Shown here: piece after piece, positions 22,960 to 30,691 of the stretch
Layout of the letters: each line of letters opens with the position of its first letter
How positions within the stretch are numbered: position 1 is the stretch's first letter
DNA from: an uncultured Ruminococcus sp.
Lineage (GTDB): Bacteria > Bacillota > Clostridia > Oscillospirales > Ruminococcaceae
Length of the DNA: 49,749 nucleotides
Reading direction: 5' to 3'
Assembly (NCBI RefSeq): GCF_902762735.1
Contig: NZ_CACWPP010000047.1
Location: 1 to 49,749 of the forward strand
Position numbers and translations under genes: made by a program
The notes under the pieces: model-generated
Database searches by the model: none
What the model saw: only the letters and a program-made list of their open reading frames with translations
Told to the model about the DNA's origin: nothing

Positions 22960-22991
22960 AGGTAATTCCCCCCAACAATAATCTCAAATAT

Positions 22992-23020
22992 ATTATAACA
23001 CATCTTTAACTTATATTCAA
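22992..23020 (-). promoter_or_regulatory. Promoter of the REC/HD-GYP operon
   Basis: Minus strand TTGAAT, 17-bp spacer, TATAAT, about 35 bp before ATG 22959. Confidence 0.7.
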
Positions 23021-23084
23021 GACCTTATTAAAAAATATTTTTTTGGTTAAAAATATTTACGTCGGTTAAATTTTTAACAGGTGA

Positions 23085-23810
23085 TCACATGTTGCCCGTA
23101 AGGCTCATAATAATGGCTATTGCGGCGAGCGGCGCAGTCTCACAGCGAAGTATCCTGCTGCCCATGCCTATCACCTCAGCCCCATGTGCGCGGCATTTTT
23201 CGACTTCAGCTTCATCAAATCCGCCCTCACTGCCGATAAAAACGCCAATATCATTTACATCTGCGGTGATGATCTCGGAAAGCGGAGCGCCGCCTTTTTC
23301 GTAGCAGATAAGCCCCGCCGCGTGACTGCCCAGCCGCTTTGCGCATTCATCAAGCGTTATCATCTCACCGACTTCGGGCACGATGCTTCTGCCGCACTGT
23401 TTTGCGGCTTCCAGCGCTATGCGCGAAAGTCTCTCGCGCTTTTTGCGAAAGCTCTTCTCATCGGGGCGTGATACGCACCTTGCGGTCAGCACGGGGACTA
23501 TCTCTGCCGCCCCTAGCTCAACGCTTTTCTGCACGATAGTGTCCAGCTTATCGCCTTTGGGCACTGCCTGATAGAGGGTCAGCCTTGTTTTAGGCTCACC
23601 CTGACCTTCACCCGACGAAAGCACCGTCAGGGTACACTGTTCGTCCGAGATGGTATCTATCCTGCAAATATAGTCTCTGCCCTCACAGCAGACGGTCAGC
23701 TCATCGTCGAGCCGCATGCGCAGGCTCCTGCCGATATGCACCGCATCAGCGCCGCGTATAACGGCATTGTTTTCGTTAATATCTTCTTGTTCCACAAAAA
23801 ATCTGGGCAT
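23085..23810 (-). CDS. rsmE: 16S rRNA (uracil1498-N3)-methyltransferase RsmE
   Basis: 241 residues, normal for RsmE. SPOUT-class features: LYQAVPKGDKLDTIVQKSVELG, EAAKQCGRS, the SAM-binding knot FIGSEGGF and MGSRILRCETAPLAA at the C-terminus. It methylates U1498 of 16S rRNA in the assembled 30S subunit. ATG 23810 follows GGAGGG. In many Firmicutes rsmE sits behind prmA or dnaJ; here the upstream side carries two MITE insertions, and the first (copy C) ends only 26 bp before the start codon, so the gene may use a promoter inside or beyond the element. Confidence 0.95.
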   Translation of the reverse strand: MPRFFVEQEDINENNAVIRGADAVHIGRSLRMRLDDELTVCCEGRDYICRIDTISDEQCTLTVLSSGEGQGEPKTRLTLYQAVPKGDKLDTIVQKSVELGAAEIVPVLTARCVSRPDEKSFRKKRERLSRIALEAAKQCGRSIVPEVGEMITLDECAKRLGSHAAGLICYEKGGAPLSEIITADVNDIGVFIGSEGGFDEAEVEKCRAHGAEVIGMGSRILRCETAPLAAIAIIMSLTGNM

Positions 23811-23836
23811 GGTAACACCCTCCTGTCAAATTACAA

Positions 23837-23938
23837 TATGACTATCCCTTTTGCACACCACTGCAAAATACCTTTATCAACTGTATTCAATTCCCGATAT
23901 AACATCGTTTATTTTGGTGTATCAGCGGGATAATCACA
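23837..23938 (-). mobile_element. Family-1 MITE-like element, copy C, with 8-bp target duplication
   Basis: 102 bp. Ends TATGACTATCCC and GGGATAATCACA; flanked by perfect AATTACAA repeats (23829-23836, 23939-23946). It shares the block from CAACTGTATTCAATTCC to the right end with copy A but lacks the GCGGTGAACAAAAGG block. It lies in the rsmE leader. Confidence 0.85.
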
Positions 23939-23946
23939 AATTACAA

Positions 23947-24101
23947 ATCCCAATTTGGTTGTGTATTGTTCCCCCGCCGAAGGCGGGGGAACAATACGAA
24001 AGAACAGCCATTTTGTATCATCAGCAATACATATCAAAATTGGGAACAATACGAAAGAACAGCCATTTTGTATCATCAGCAATACATATCAAAATTGGGA
24101 G
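23947..24101 (+). mobile_element. Family-2 MITE-like element, copy G, at the same target as copy C
   Basis: 155 bp; begins ATCCCAATTTGG, ends CAAAATTGGGAG. The flanking 8-mers are AATTACAA on both sides (23939-23946, 24102-24109), the same 8-mer that flanks copy C, so three AATTACAA copies alternate with two elements. Internally, 55 bp (23990-24044) are repeated exactly at 24045-24099, duplicating the right half. Confidence 0.85.
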
Positions 24102-24179
24102 AATTACAATAAGGTAATAATTAGTAAAATTTCATAATCAAATCAATCAGCTTTCACGCGGCTAACACATAAAGGTTTT

Positions 24180-24339
24180 ATATTTATAGATGTCGGAGAG
24201 ATCCGATGGCTTAGATCAGGTATGTTGGCTTTTACCCCAAGCCTGCATATAAATAGTTGGCGGAGTGATCCGCCGACTTCTCCCCTATATCTTTTTTTGT
24301 TTGCACCCGCGTACCCCATGCGGGTGTCTTTTCTTTTTT
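24180..24339 (+). ncRNA. Candidate structured RNA with two related hairpins and a terminator
   Basis: No credible gene lies in 24110-24339. Two similar hairpins, GTCGGA-GAGA-TCCGAT near 24190 and AGTTGGCGGA-GTGA-TCCGCCGACT near 24256, are separated by about 65 nt and followed by a good plus-strand terminator. The shared GGA(G)(A/T)GATCC loop hints at a repeated motif. No known riboswitch or ncRNA class is recognised, and no clear promoter is seen, so this is tentative. Confidence 0.35.
24304..24339 (+). terminator. Plus-strand terminator before MITE copy H
   Basis: CACCCGC...GCGGGTG hairpin followed by TCTTTTCTTTTTT. There is no protein gene upstream on this strand, so it probably ends a non-coding transcript. 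Confidence 0.6.
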
Positions 24340-24387
24340 ATCCCAATTTGGTTTTGTATCATCAGCAATACACATCAAAATTGGGAG
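24340..24387 (+). mobile_element. Family-2 MITE-like element, copy H (deleted), with 8-bp target duplication
   Basis: Only 48 bp: both ends (ATCCCAATTTGG, CAAAATTGGGAG) and the TTTTGTATCATCAGCAATAC part remain; the GC hairpin is missing. Perfect flanking repeat TCTTTTTT (24332-24339, 24388-24395). The right copy overlaps the stop codon of the FkbM gene (24394-24396). Confidence 0.8.
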
Positions 24388-24393
24388 TCTTTT

Positions 24394-25461
24394 TTATAGC
24401 GGTCTGACGGCTATCAGCTCGGTCTCCCATGCGGGGTAATATCTTTGCTGGCGCATGAAGAACTCATATCCGCCGCAAAGTTCTTCGATATACAGCGGTA
24501 TGTCGATATAGTCGTAACAGCGGTGGTAGAGCGCACAGCACAGTTTCGGCTGAAAGCGCCTTATGGTCTCTGCCGAGCCTTTCAGCGCGGGTATGTCAGC
24601 ACCCTCAACATCGTACTTGATATAGGTGCATTCGCCGCCGTGCAAAATGCTGTCCAGGCTTCGCGCGGCGATGAGGGTACTTCCCTTTTCGCCAAGTTTT
24701 GCCTGTCTGCCGCTGCCGCCCTCAAACGCCATGACACAGTCGTGCGACCATGCGGCGGCGTTGACAAGCTCGATATTATCTATACCGATACAATTTCTTG
24801 TACACTTCTGAAAATTGCGCTTCTCGGGTTCGAGGGCGTATATTTTTTTGCACCCGCCTGTCGCCGAAACGGTCTGCAATACGGTATCGCCGTTATACGC
24901 GCCCAGATCGCAGTAAACTTCGTCTTTGCCCAGCCTCAGCAGAGTTGACGGCTTAGCTTCATCGGTGAATATCTCACGCAGATATGACAGCCTGCCTGTT
25001 ATCTTATAGGCTGTAAGCCCTGTAAACACACGCTTTGACTGTTCATCGGCAAGACTTTCGTAAACGTGCAGGGCACGTTCGCGCATGAAAAAAAACTCAG
25101 CCTTTGAGAAAGCCCTGTCCCCCGCAACGGGGACATCGGGCGCAAACAGCTGATGCCTTTTTCCGATGTGGTCGATATGCGCCATAACATCTGGAAGTTC
25201 CGTACCGAAAGCGAGAAGCACGGTAATATCGCCCGACCGTTCTTCCGCCTGCGCCAGTGACAGCACCTCATATCCACAGAAACTCTGTCCCCGCACAAAA
25301 TCGTCGCTGGCGAAAACACCGCTGACAGCCACTCCCCTGTCAGCGCACCATTTTAGCACCTTTTCGCCGCCGTTGCCCATGCCGTAGATATAGACAGGCT
25401 TGCCGATGCGCTTTACCTCGTCCTCGCAGGCGGGCAGTGCAGTGAGGTCATCAAAATTCAT
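24394..25461 (-). CDS. FkbM-family methyltransferase
   Basis: About 355 residues from ATG 25461, which follows AAGGAGGG at 6 nt. An N-terminal Rossmann-like region (about 20-80, VYIYGMGNGGEKVLKW) precedes the SAM-dependent FkbM domain (about 175-340): VYCDLGAYNGDTV as the SAM loop, LEPEKRNFQKC, and YIKYDVEGADIPALKG, the diagnostic late motif. FkbM enzymes O-methylate sugars or polyketides; similar two-part proteins occur in polysaccharide or glycan loci. The substrate is unknown. It overlaps the preceding CPCC gene by 11 nt, so translation is coupled. Confidence 0.88.
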   Translation of the reverse strand: MNFDDLTALPACEDEVKRIGKPVYIYGMGNGGEKVLKWCADRGVAVSGVFASDDFVRGQSFCGYEVLSLAQAEERSGDITVLLAFGTELPDVMAHIDHIGKRHQLFAPDVPVAGDRAFSKAEFFFMRERALHVYESLADEQSKRVFTGLTAYKITGRLSYLREIFTDEAKPSTLLRLGKDEVYCDLGAYNGDTVLQTVSATGGCKKIYALEPEKRNFQKCTRNCIGIDNIELVNAAAWSHDCVMAFEGGSGRQAKLGEKGSTLIAARSLDSILHGGECTYIKYDVEGADIPALKGSAETIRRFQPKLCCALYHRCYDYIDIPLYIEELCGGYEFFMRQQRYYPAWETELIAVRPL

Positions 25462-25843
25462 CGCCGCCCTCCTTGTCAAGCAGTGTGAGCATCAATCCGT
25501 TCAGCTTGTCAACGTAGTTTTTGCGGGCAGATGCGTAGTCTGAACGCTCATTTTCAGCGGCATCGGGTGAAGCCGTGCGGTCTGTGCCGCTGTAAGCATT
25601 TATTATCTCCCTCAGCGCCGAAGCGTAGTCCTCAGCCAGCGCATTTGCCCTGCCTGCTGTGCGGGCATTATTTTGCAGAAAATACTCTATCCTGCACTCA
25701 TTCACGCTCAGTTCGTTAGCACCGCCTGCATAGTTATGGTCTTTGTACTGCAAGCCGTCATTCTCCCACCTGCACACGGGGCAAATGTCGTGATCGCCCG
25801 ACTCTTCAAAAAAAGTTTTGCCGCACACGGGGCATTTCAGCAT
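25451..25843 (-). CDS. Cysteine-rich CPCC-type zinc-ribbon-like protein
   Basis: 130 residues. The N-terminal third holds two CxxC pairs, CPVC near residue 4 and CPVCRWENDG near 21, matching the Cys_rich_CPCC family and likely binding one zinc ion. The rest is helical with a conserved-looking NELSVNECRIEY segment. Function of the family is unknown. It overlaps the FkbM gene, suggesting one operon; whether the two products cooperate is not known. No clear ribosome site stands out before ATG 25843 beyond a GAGGTG. Confidence 0.85.
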   Translation of the reverse strand: MLKCPVCGKTFFEESGDHDICPVCRWENDGLQYKDHNYAGGANELSVNECRIEYFLQNNARTAGRANALAEDYASALREIINAYSGTDRTASPDAAENERSDYASARKNYVDKLNGLMLTLLDKEGGDEF

Positions 25844-25868
25844 ATCTCACACCTCACATTTATCAGTG

Positions 25869-25900
25869 AAAAAAACAAGGGCTGCCGCGCCGACAGCCCC
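25869..25900 (-). terminator. Terminator of the PH-like protein gene
   Basis: Minus strand GGGCTG...CAGCCC hairpin followed by TTGTTTTTTT. Confidence 0.75.
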
Positions 25901-25913
25901 TGATGTCATCAAA

Positions 25914-26318
25914 TCAATTGTCGTATCCGTCCTCATCAAGTCCGCCCTGCGGTTCAAAACCGCTGTAAAAATCGCGCCCTCTGGTGCGGTATTTATCGCG
26001 GTTCATATCTATGTACTTATCCAGCAGTTTCATAACTTCTCTGGGATTTTTTACCGACTTGATCTCCTTTACGGGCGTATCGACATCCCGCACGTTCATA
26101 ACTATCGTGCCGCAGCCGACCATCCTGTTGCCCGCAGTCAGCACCAGCTTCTTATCCAGCACCCTGTAAAGCTCCAGCTCGTCCTCCTGCACACTCAAAA
26201 AACCTGTGCGGGTTATAAACTTAGTCTCAGTAAGGTAATACCTTGTGAAAGACCAGGGAAGCCCCAGAAATGTCCTCTTCTTATCTGTCCAGACATATTC
26301 AAAAACGTCTTTCTTCAT
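25914..26318 (-). CDS. Bacterial PH-domain-like protein
   Basis: 134 residues. The fold pattern of alternating beta strands (WSFTRYYLTETKFITRTGFLS, ELELYRVLDKKLVL, GCGTIVMNVRD) and the helix KNPREVMKLLDKYID match bPH_2-type domains, which lack enzymatic residues and mediate membrane or protein contacts. No transmembrane segment, unlike YdbT-type members. The C-terminal tail is rich in Asp/Gly. Its promoter TTGACA-17-TATATT (26353-26381) and terminator make it a single-gene unit. Confidence 0.75.
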   Translation of the reverse strand: MKKDVFEYVWTDKKRTFLGLPWSFTRYYLTETKFITRTGFLSVQEDELELYRVLDKKLVLTAGNRMVGCGTIVMNVRDVDTPVKEIKSVKNPREVMKLLDKYIDMNRDKYRTRGRDFYSGFEPQGGLDEDGYDN

Positions 26319-26352
26319 TAAGACGCACCTCGATTCTTAACATTATATTTAC

Positions 26353-26381
26353 AATATAACATATTTACCTGTGTTTGTCAA
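26353..26381 (-). promoter_or_regulatory. Promoter of the PH-like protein gene
   Basis: Minus strand TTGACA, 17-bp spacer, TATATT. MITE copy D lies 15 bp upstream of the -35 box. Confidence 0.7.
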
Positions 26382-26396
26382 CAGTTTTTTTGCCAA

Positions 26397-26523
26397 TGTG
26401 GTTATCCCGCTGACACACCACAAAAACAGCGGCTATACAGAACTTAAGGTTCTTGGCGTTGGGCGCTTCAATTATCCTTTTGTTCACCGCATTTTTAGTT
26501 GGTGTGCTAAAGGGATAGTCATA
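26397..26523 (-). mobile_element. Family-1 MITE-like element, copy D, with 8-bp target duplication
   Basis: 127 bp. Ends TGTGGTTATCCC and GGGATAGTCATA; perfect flanking repeat TTTGCCAA (26389-26396, 26524-26531). It is nearly the inverse of copy E and lacks the nested GC hairpin, so it is probably the basic form. It sits 13 nt past the stop codon of the lipoprotein gene. Confidence 0.85.
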
Positions 26524-26536
26524 TTTGCCAATATCA

Positions 26537-27460
26537 TCAGCCTCTTGACTCCTGATCGTCATAAACGACCCATCTCACCTGATCGGGTGAGACATCTGCA
26601 AGGTATTCGCCCGAAACAGCGCACACCAGCTGCCATTTCGATACCGAGCCGGTATTCCTGAAATCGCGCTGTCTCAGGTAGAAAGTCAGCGTGCCGTTCT
26701 CCTTGACAGCCCGCAGGAAGGTATAGTTTGAATCGCCTGCCGACATATCGCCATAGAGAAAAACTATATGCGTATTGAAGCCGCCCTCGTTATTATATTC
26801 AGACATCGACTGCTTGACCTCATCAAGGTCCAGACTGTCGTGGTAAAGTTCATAATAGTTCTCAAAATCGCCGTATGACGAGAAGCGCTTCTGATAAGGG
26901 AATGTCACAGGTGCATCGGAAGGAACGCGGAAGCACGAAAAATCGGTGGGTATATCGGTATAATTATCCTCGCCCGTTGCAGGCAAACTGTTCACCAGTA
27001 TATCACTGAGGTAATAATCCAGCGTATCTTTCTCCTCATTCTTGACACAGCAGACCTCGACAGGGCTTATTATGCGCCCGTAGGACACCAAGCGCCCGCT
27101 GTATTTGTTCTTCACCTGTACCACCGCTGTATTGCCCGACTCGCTTTCAGTCACCTTCATCACCGAATCATCGGTACACACAGTTATCTCCGCCCGCGCC
27201 TCAGCGGCAAGATCTATGAGAAAATCGCGCCACTCTGTTGCGCCAACGCTGCCGTCACCCAGCATTACGCACCCATTTTCTTCGGCTATCTCGGGAGTTA
27301 TCTTTTCGCCCTCCCACTCATAGTAAAATCCTTCTATGGAAGTATTTTCCTCTTTAGCCGCAGGAACAGGTTCATTTTCCATAAACTCGCTTTTGTCATC
27401 GTCGCAGCCCGACAAAAGAAGTGCCGCTGACATCACCGCAGCGAACAGCCTTTTTTTCAT
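26537..27460 (-). CDS. Lipoprotein of unknown function
   Basis: About 307 residues from ATG 27460; in-frame GTG 27472 and TTG 27466 are closer to the GGGAGGGG site and may be used. The lipobox LLLSGC gives a modified Cys near residue 19, followed by an acidic linker, so the protein is anchored to the outer face of the membrane. The body is mixed alpha/beta without a recognised family; a C-terminal segment reads VRWVVYDDQ. Promoter at 27507-27535; MITE D lies just past the stop codon and may act as a terminator. Confidence 0.82.
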   Translation of the reverse strand: MKKRLFAAVMSAALLLSGCDDDKSEFMENEPVPAAKEENTSIEGFYYEWEGEKITPEIAEENGCVMLGDGSVGATEWRDFLIDLAAEARAEITVCTDDSVMKVTESESGNTAVVQVKNKYSGRLVSYGRIISPVEVCCVKNEEKDTLDYYLSDILVNSLPATGEDNYTDIPTDFSCFRVPSDAPVTFPYQKRFSSYGDFENYYELYHDSLDLDEVKQSMSEYNNEGGFNTHIVFLYGDMSAGDSNYTFLRAVKENGTLTFYLRQRDFRNTGSVSKWQLVCAVSGEYLADVSPDQVRWVVYDDQESRG

Positions 27461-27506
27461 TGTCAAGCGCACCCCTCCCCCCGAGCAATACAATAATTCT
27501 ATTGTA

Positions 27507-27535
27507 ATTATACCATGATTTCGCCAATTTGTTAA
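27507..27535 (-). promoter_or_regulatory. Promoter of the lipoprotein gene
   Basis: Minus strand TTAACA, 17-bp spacer, TATAAT. Confidence 0.6.
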
Positions 27536-27771
27536 TATGTGATTTTTCTCAAATCTGCTCTCAATATTTTGGGCATATTGACCGAAAGTCATTTATATTT
27601 TGGCTTTTTCGGGCTTATTTCAGGTTTTTTTTCGACTTTCGGAAAATAATTTGTACGGTCGGGAGCTGTTTAATATTTTCATATTTCTGTAATCTAAACA
27701 AAACACTTCTTCCGTTAATTTTTTTATATTTATCTCATCATTTTCAGCTATGAGTATTTCATTTAACAAAA
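27536..27771. other. AT-rich intergenic stretch, nothing seen
   Basis: Strongly AT-rich sequence between the lipoprotein promoter and the feo-side hairpin. No credible gene, promoter pair or repeat was noted. Confidence 0.4.
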
Positions 27772-27801
27772 TGTGCGCAGCCATAAACTGACTGCGCACC
27801 G
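27772..27801 (-). terminator. Hairpin downstream of the feo operon
   Basis: Perfect GTGCGCAG / CTGCGCAC arms. On the minus strand it is followed by ATTTTGTT, a weak terminator tail. It would end leftward transcripts of the feo genes. Confidence 0.5.
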
Positions 27802-27913
27802 ATATATCAGATCACATGACCGTTCCTTTAAAACCCTCTTCGGTAAAAGTTGAGATGTTCTCTTCCCCCGTCTGCTGCGCGGGAAAGAAAACCGACCAAT
27901 ATCGTCAATACCT

Positions 27914-28025
27914 GCCTTATAGCAATCCGCCTTAAAATTCAGACAAAATCCAGTCACAAAACCCATAGATCCCAGCTTTTGCGACTGGATTTTGTGAATT
28001 TAAACAGTTGGATTGCTATAAAGGC
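27914..28025. repeat. 112-bp long palindrome (third inverted-repeat element)
   Basis: Outer arms GCCTTATAGCAATCC and GGATTGCTATAAAGGC pair; inner arms AAAATTCAGACAAAATCCAG and CTGGATTTTGTGAATTT also pair, giving about 45 bp per arm around a short loop. No second copy and no clear target duplication in this window. Possibly a solitary MITE of another family, or a strong 3' hairpin for the feo transcript. Confidence 0.65.
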
Positions 28026-28062
28026 TGTTAAGTATGGTGTGTCAGCGGAAAACCATATCAAA

Positions 28063-28206
28063 TTATTTCCGCCGTTTTTCACACTCGGGACAGCCGCCTG
28101 TACAGCAGCCGCAGTTACAGCTCCCCCTTTTTCTGAAACAATGCACCGCCGCACCGATGACAGCGGCAGATATGAGTATTATGAGAACAATATCGACTGC
28201 ATTCAT
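28063..28206 (-). CDS. FeoB-associated Cys-rich membrane protein
   Basis: 47 residues: a hydrophobic N-terminal helix (about 4-21, VDIVLIILISAAVIGAAV) followed by a Cys cluster CNCGCCTGGCPEC and a basic end. This matches the FeoB-associated Cys-rich membrane protein family found after feoB in Firmicutes. The ATG directly abuts the feoB stop (TGA-ATG), and the GGAGGTG lies within the end of feoB, so translation is coupled. The cysteines may handle ferrous iron at the membrane. Confidence 0.88.
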   Translation of the reverse strand: MNAVDIVLIILISAAVIGAAVHCFRKRGSCNCGCCTGGCPECEKRRK

Positions 28207-30558
28207 TCAGACACCTCCCATAAGCATGCCCACAAGGCGGACTATCAGTGCGATCACCCACGCCAGCGCACACTGCCAGATGACCAGTGTGAGCGCCCAT
28301 TTTTTGCCCAGTTCACGCTTTACAGCGGCTACTGCGGCAACGCACGGGGTATACAGCAGTGAGAACACCAGCAGACTTGCCGCGCCCAGTGTGGTCATGG
28401 CAGTTGTGACATCGCCCGAGAAAAGGACTTCCAGTGTGGAGACCACGCTCTCTTTAGCCATGAAGCCTGTCACCAGCGATGTGACGATGCGCCAGTCGCC
28501 CAGACCAAGCGGCTTGAAAAGGGGTGCTACAACGCCCGAAAATGCGGCAAGTATGCTCTCTTCTGAGTTTTTGACCATGTGCAGGTTCATATCGAACTTC
28601 TGCAAGAACCAGACTGCAACAGTCGCGATAAGTATGACCGAGAACGCTCTCTGCAAGAAATCCTTAGCCTTGTCCCACAGCAGCTGAAGGACGTTTTTGG
28701 CGGCAGGCAGACGGTAGTTTGGCAGTTCCATCACAAACGGGACAGCTTCGCCCTTGAACACTGTGCCTTTATACAGGCAAGCCGCAAATATGCCCGTGAT
28801 GATGCCGAGAAGATAGAGCATCACCACTATCGGGGCGCTTTTTCCGGGGAAGAATGCTGAGGCAAAAAACGCATAGATAGGCAGTTTCGCAGTACAGCTC
28901 ATAAACGGGGTGAGCAGTATGGTCATTTTACGGTCACGCTCACTGGGAAGAGTCCTTGTTGCCATGACTGCGGGTACTGTACAGCCGAAACCTATCAGCA
29001 TCGGCACAATGCTCCTGCCAGAAAGACCTATCTTGCGCAGTGCCTTATCCATGAAGAACGCCACGCGGGCGATATAGCCGCTGTCCTCAAGCAGTGACAG
29101 GAAGAAGAACAGCGTCACGATTATGGGCAGGAAACTCAGCACACTGCCCACGCCCGCGAACACGCCGTCAACCAGCAGGCTGTGTATGACTTCATTGACC
29201 TCAGCCTCTTTCATGGCTTTATCCGCAAGGGCTATCAGCTTGTCGATGCCCGTTTCGAGAAGCCCCTGCAAGCCCGCGCCTATCACCCCGAAAGTCAGCC
29301 AGAATACCAGACCCATTATCAGTACGAACATCGGTATGGCGGTGAACCTGCCTGTCAGCAGCTTGTCTATCCTGCGGCTGCGTATATGCCCGATGCTCTC
29401 GCGGGGCTTTTTCACCGTTTCGCGGCAGACTTTCTGTATGAACGAAAAACGCATGTCCGCTATGGCGGCACTGCGGTCAAGACCGCGCTCCTTCTCCATT
29501 TGCAGGACGATATGCCCCACAGCTTCAAGTTCGTTTTCATCGAGTTCAAGCTGTTTCAGCACAAGTTCATCGCCCTCTATGACCTTGTTTGCGGCAAAGC
29601 GGACGGGCAGTCCCGCACGCACGGCATGGTCTTCTATCAGGTGAGCTATGGCGTGTATACAGCGGTGTACCGCGCCGCCGCAGTCGTTCTCGTCACAAAA
29701 GTCCTGACGCAACGGCTTTTCCTGATAGCGCGCCACATGTTCGGCGTGGTCGATAAGCTCATCAACGCCCGAATTTTTTGCCGCCGAGATAGGCACAACA
29801 GGCACGCCCAGCATAGCTTCCATCTCATTTATGTCCACACTGCCGCCGTTGGCAGTCAGCTCGTCCATCATGTTCAGCGCCACCACCATCGGCACGCCCA
29901 TTTCGAGGAGCTGCATGGTGAGGTACAGATTTCGCTCGATATTCGTGGCATCGACGATATTTATGATGCCGCGCGGCTTTTCATCAAGCACGAAACTGCG
30001 GCTGACCACCTCCTCACTGCTGTACGGCGACATTGAATATATGCCAGGCAGATCGGTGACAAGTGTATTTCGGTGCCCTTTTATCGGACCGTCCTTGCGG
30101 TCTACCGTGACACCCGGAAAGTTGCCCACATGCTGGTTTGATCCTGTCAGGCGGTTGAACAGCGTTGTCTTGCCGCTGTTCTGATTGCCGACCAGCGCGA
30201 AAGTCAGCTTTGTGTCATCGGGGAGCGGTTCGTTCTTTTCGGGGTGGGCATCATGGAAGCGCCCGCCCTCACCGAGACCCGGATGTTCGCGGTGCTTACG
30301 ATGCGGTCCTTCCGCCTCAGCCGAAACGTCTTTATCAAGTTCCGTCACCTTTATCTGCGCGGCATCTGCCAGCCTCAGGCTCAGCGAATAGCCGTGTATC
30401 AGCAGTTCCAGCGGGTCGCCCAGCGGCGCATATTTCAGCACCTTTACCTCAGCACCCGGTATCACGCCCATGTCGAGGAAGTGCTGGCGCAGTGCGCCCT
30501 CGCCTCCTACCTCTGTTATGACGGCACTGCCGCCTATTTTCAGTTCCTTCAACGTCAT
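28207..30558 (-). CDS. feoB: FeoA-FeoB fusion, ferrous iron transporter
   Basis: 783 residues. Residues 1-75 form a FeoA SH3-like domain (MTLKELKIGGSAVITEV, LRQHFLDMGVIPGAEV). A His-rich linker (about 86-105) follows. The FeoB G domain starts near 118: G1 GNQNSGKT (124-131), VGNFPGVTVD as G2, TDLPGIYSMSPYS as G3, NMMD as G4. The membrane part contains the two Gate motifs, including GCTVPAVMATR, and about eight to ten helices. The protein imports Fe2+ under anaerobic conditions. The fusion in one polypeptide is common in clostridia. Promoter and a palindromic operator at 30638-30691 suggest iron control. Confidence 0.95.
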   Translation of the reverse strand: MTLKELKIGGSAVITEVGGEGALRQHFLDMGVIPGAEVKVLKYAPLGDPLELLIHGYSLSLRLADAAQIKVTELDKDVSAEAEGPHRKHREHPGLGEGGRFHDAHPEKNEPLPDDTKLTFALVGNQNSGKTTLFNRLTGSNQHVGNFPGVTVDRKDGPIKGHRNTLVTDLPGIYSMSPYSSEEVVSRSFVLDEKPRGIINIVDATNIERNLYLTMQLLEMGVPMVVALNMMDELTANGGSVDINEMEAMLGVPVVPISAAKNSGVDELIDHAEHVARYQEKPLRQDFCDENDCGGAVHRCIHAIAHLIEDHAVRAGLPVRFAANKVIEGDELVLKQLELDENELEAVGHIVLQMEKERGLDRSAAIADMRFSFIQKVCRETVKKPRESIGHIRSRRIDKLLTGRFTAIPMFVLIMGLVFWLTFGVIGAGLQGLLETGIDKLIALADKAMKEAEVNEVIHSLLVDGVFAGVGSVLSFLPIIVTLFFFLSLLEDSGYIARVAFFMDKALRKIGLSGRSIVPMLIGFGCTVPAVMATRTLPSERDRKMTILLTPFMSCTAKLPIYAFFASAFFPGKSAPIVVMLYLLGIITGIFAACLYKGTVFKGEAVPFVMELPNYRLPAAKNVLQLLWDKAKDFLQRAFSVILIATVAVWFLQKFDMNLHMVKNSEESILAAFSGVVAPLFKPLGLGDWRIVTSLVTGFMAKESVVSTLEVLFSGDVTTAMTTLGAASLLVFSLLYTPCVAAVAAVKRELGKKWALTLVIWQCALAWVIALIVRLVGMLMGGV

Positions 30559-30637
30559 ATTTACTTACCTTCCTTACCTTTCTGTCACAAGTATATTCGT
30601 GACAGCCTGTACTTTATGCGGAAAGTTCACCGCATTT

Positions 30638-30691
30638 AAGTTAGTTCACCAAAACTAACTTTATTATAGCATACAGTCAGTCGATTTGCAA
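30638..30691 (-). promoter_or_regulatory. feo promoter with palindromic operator (probable iron box)
   Basis: Minus strand TTGCAA (30686-30691), 17-bp spacer, TATAAT (30663-30668). Directly downstream lies a perfect 9-bp inverted repeat, AAGTTAGTT and AACTAACTT with a 6-bp gap (30638-30661), covering the expected start point. Position and gene suggest a DtxR/IdeR- or Fur-type metal repressor; the exact protein is not known. Confidence 0.65.
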
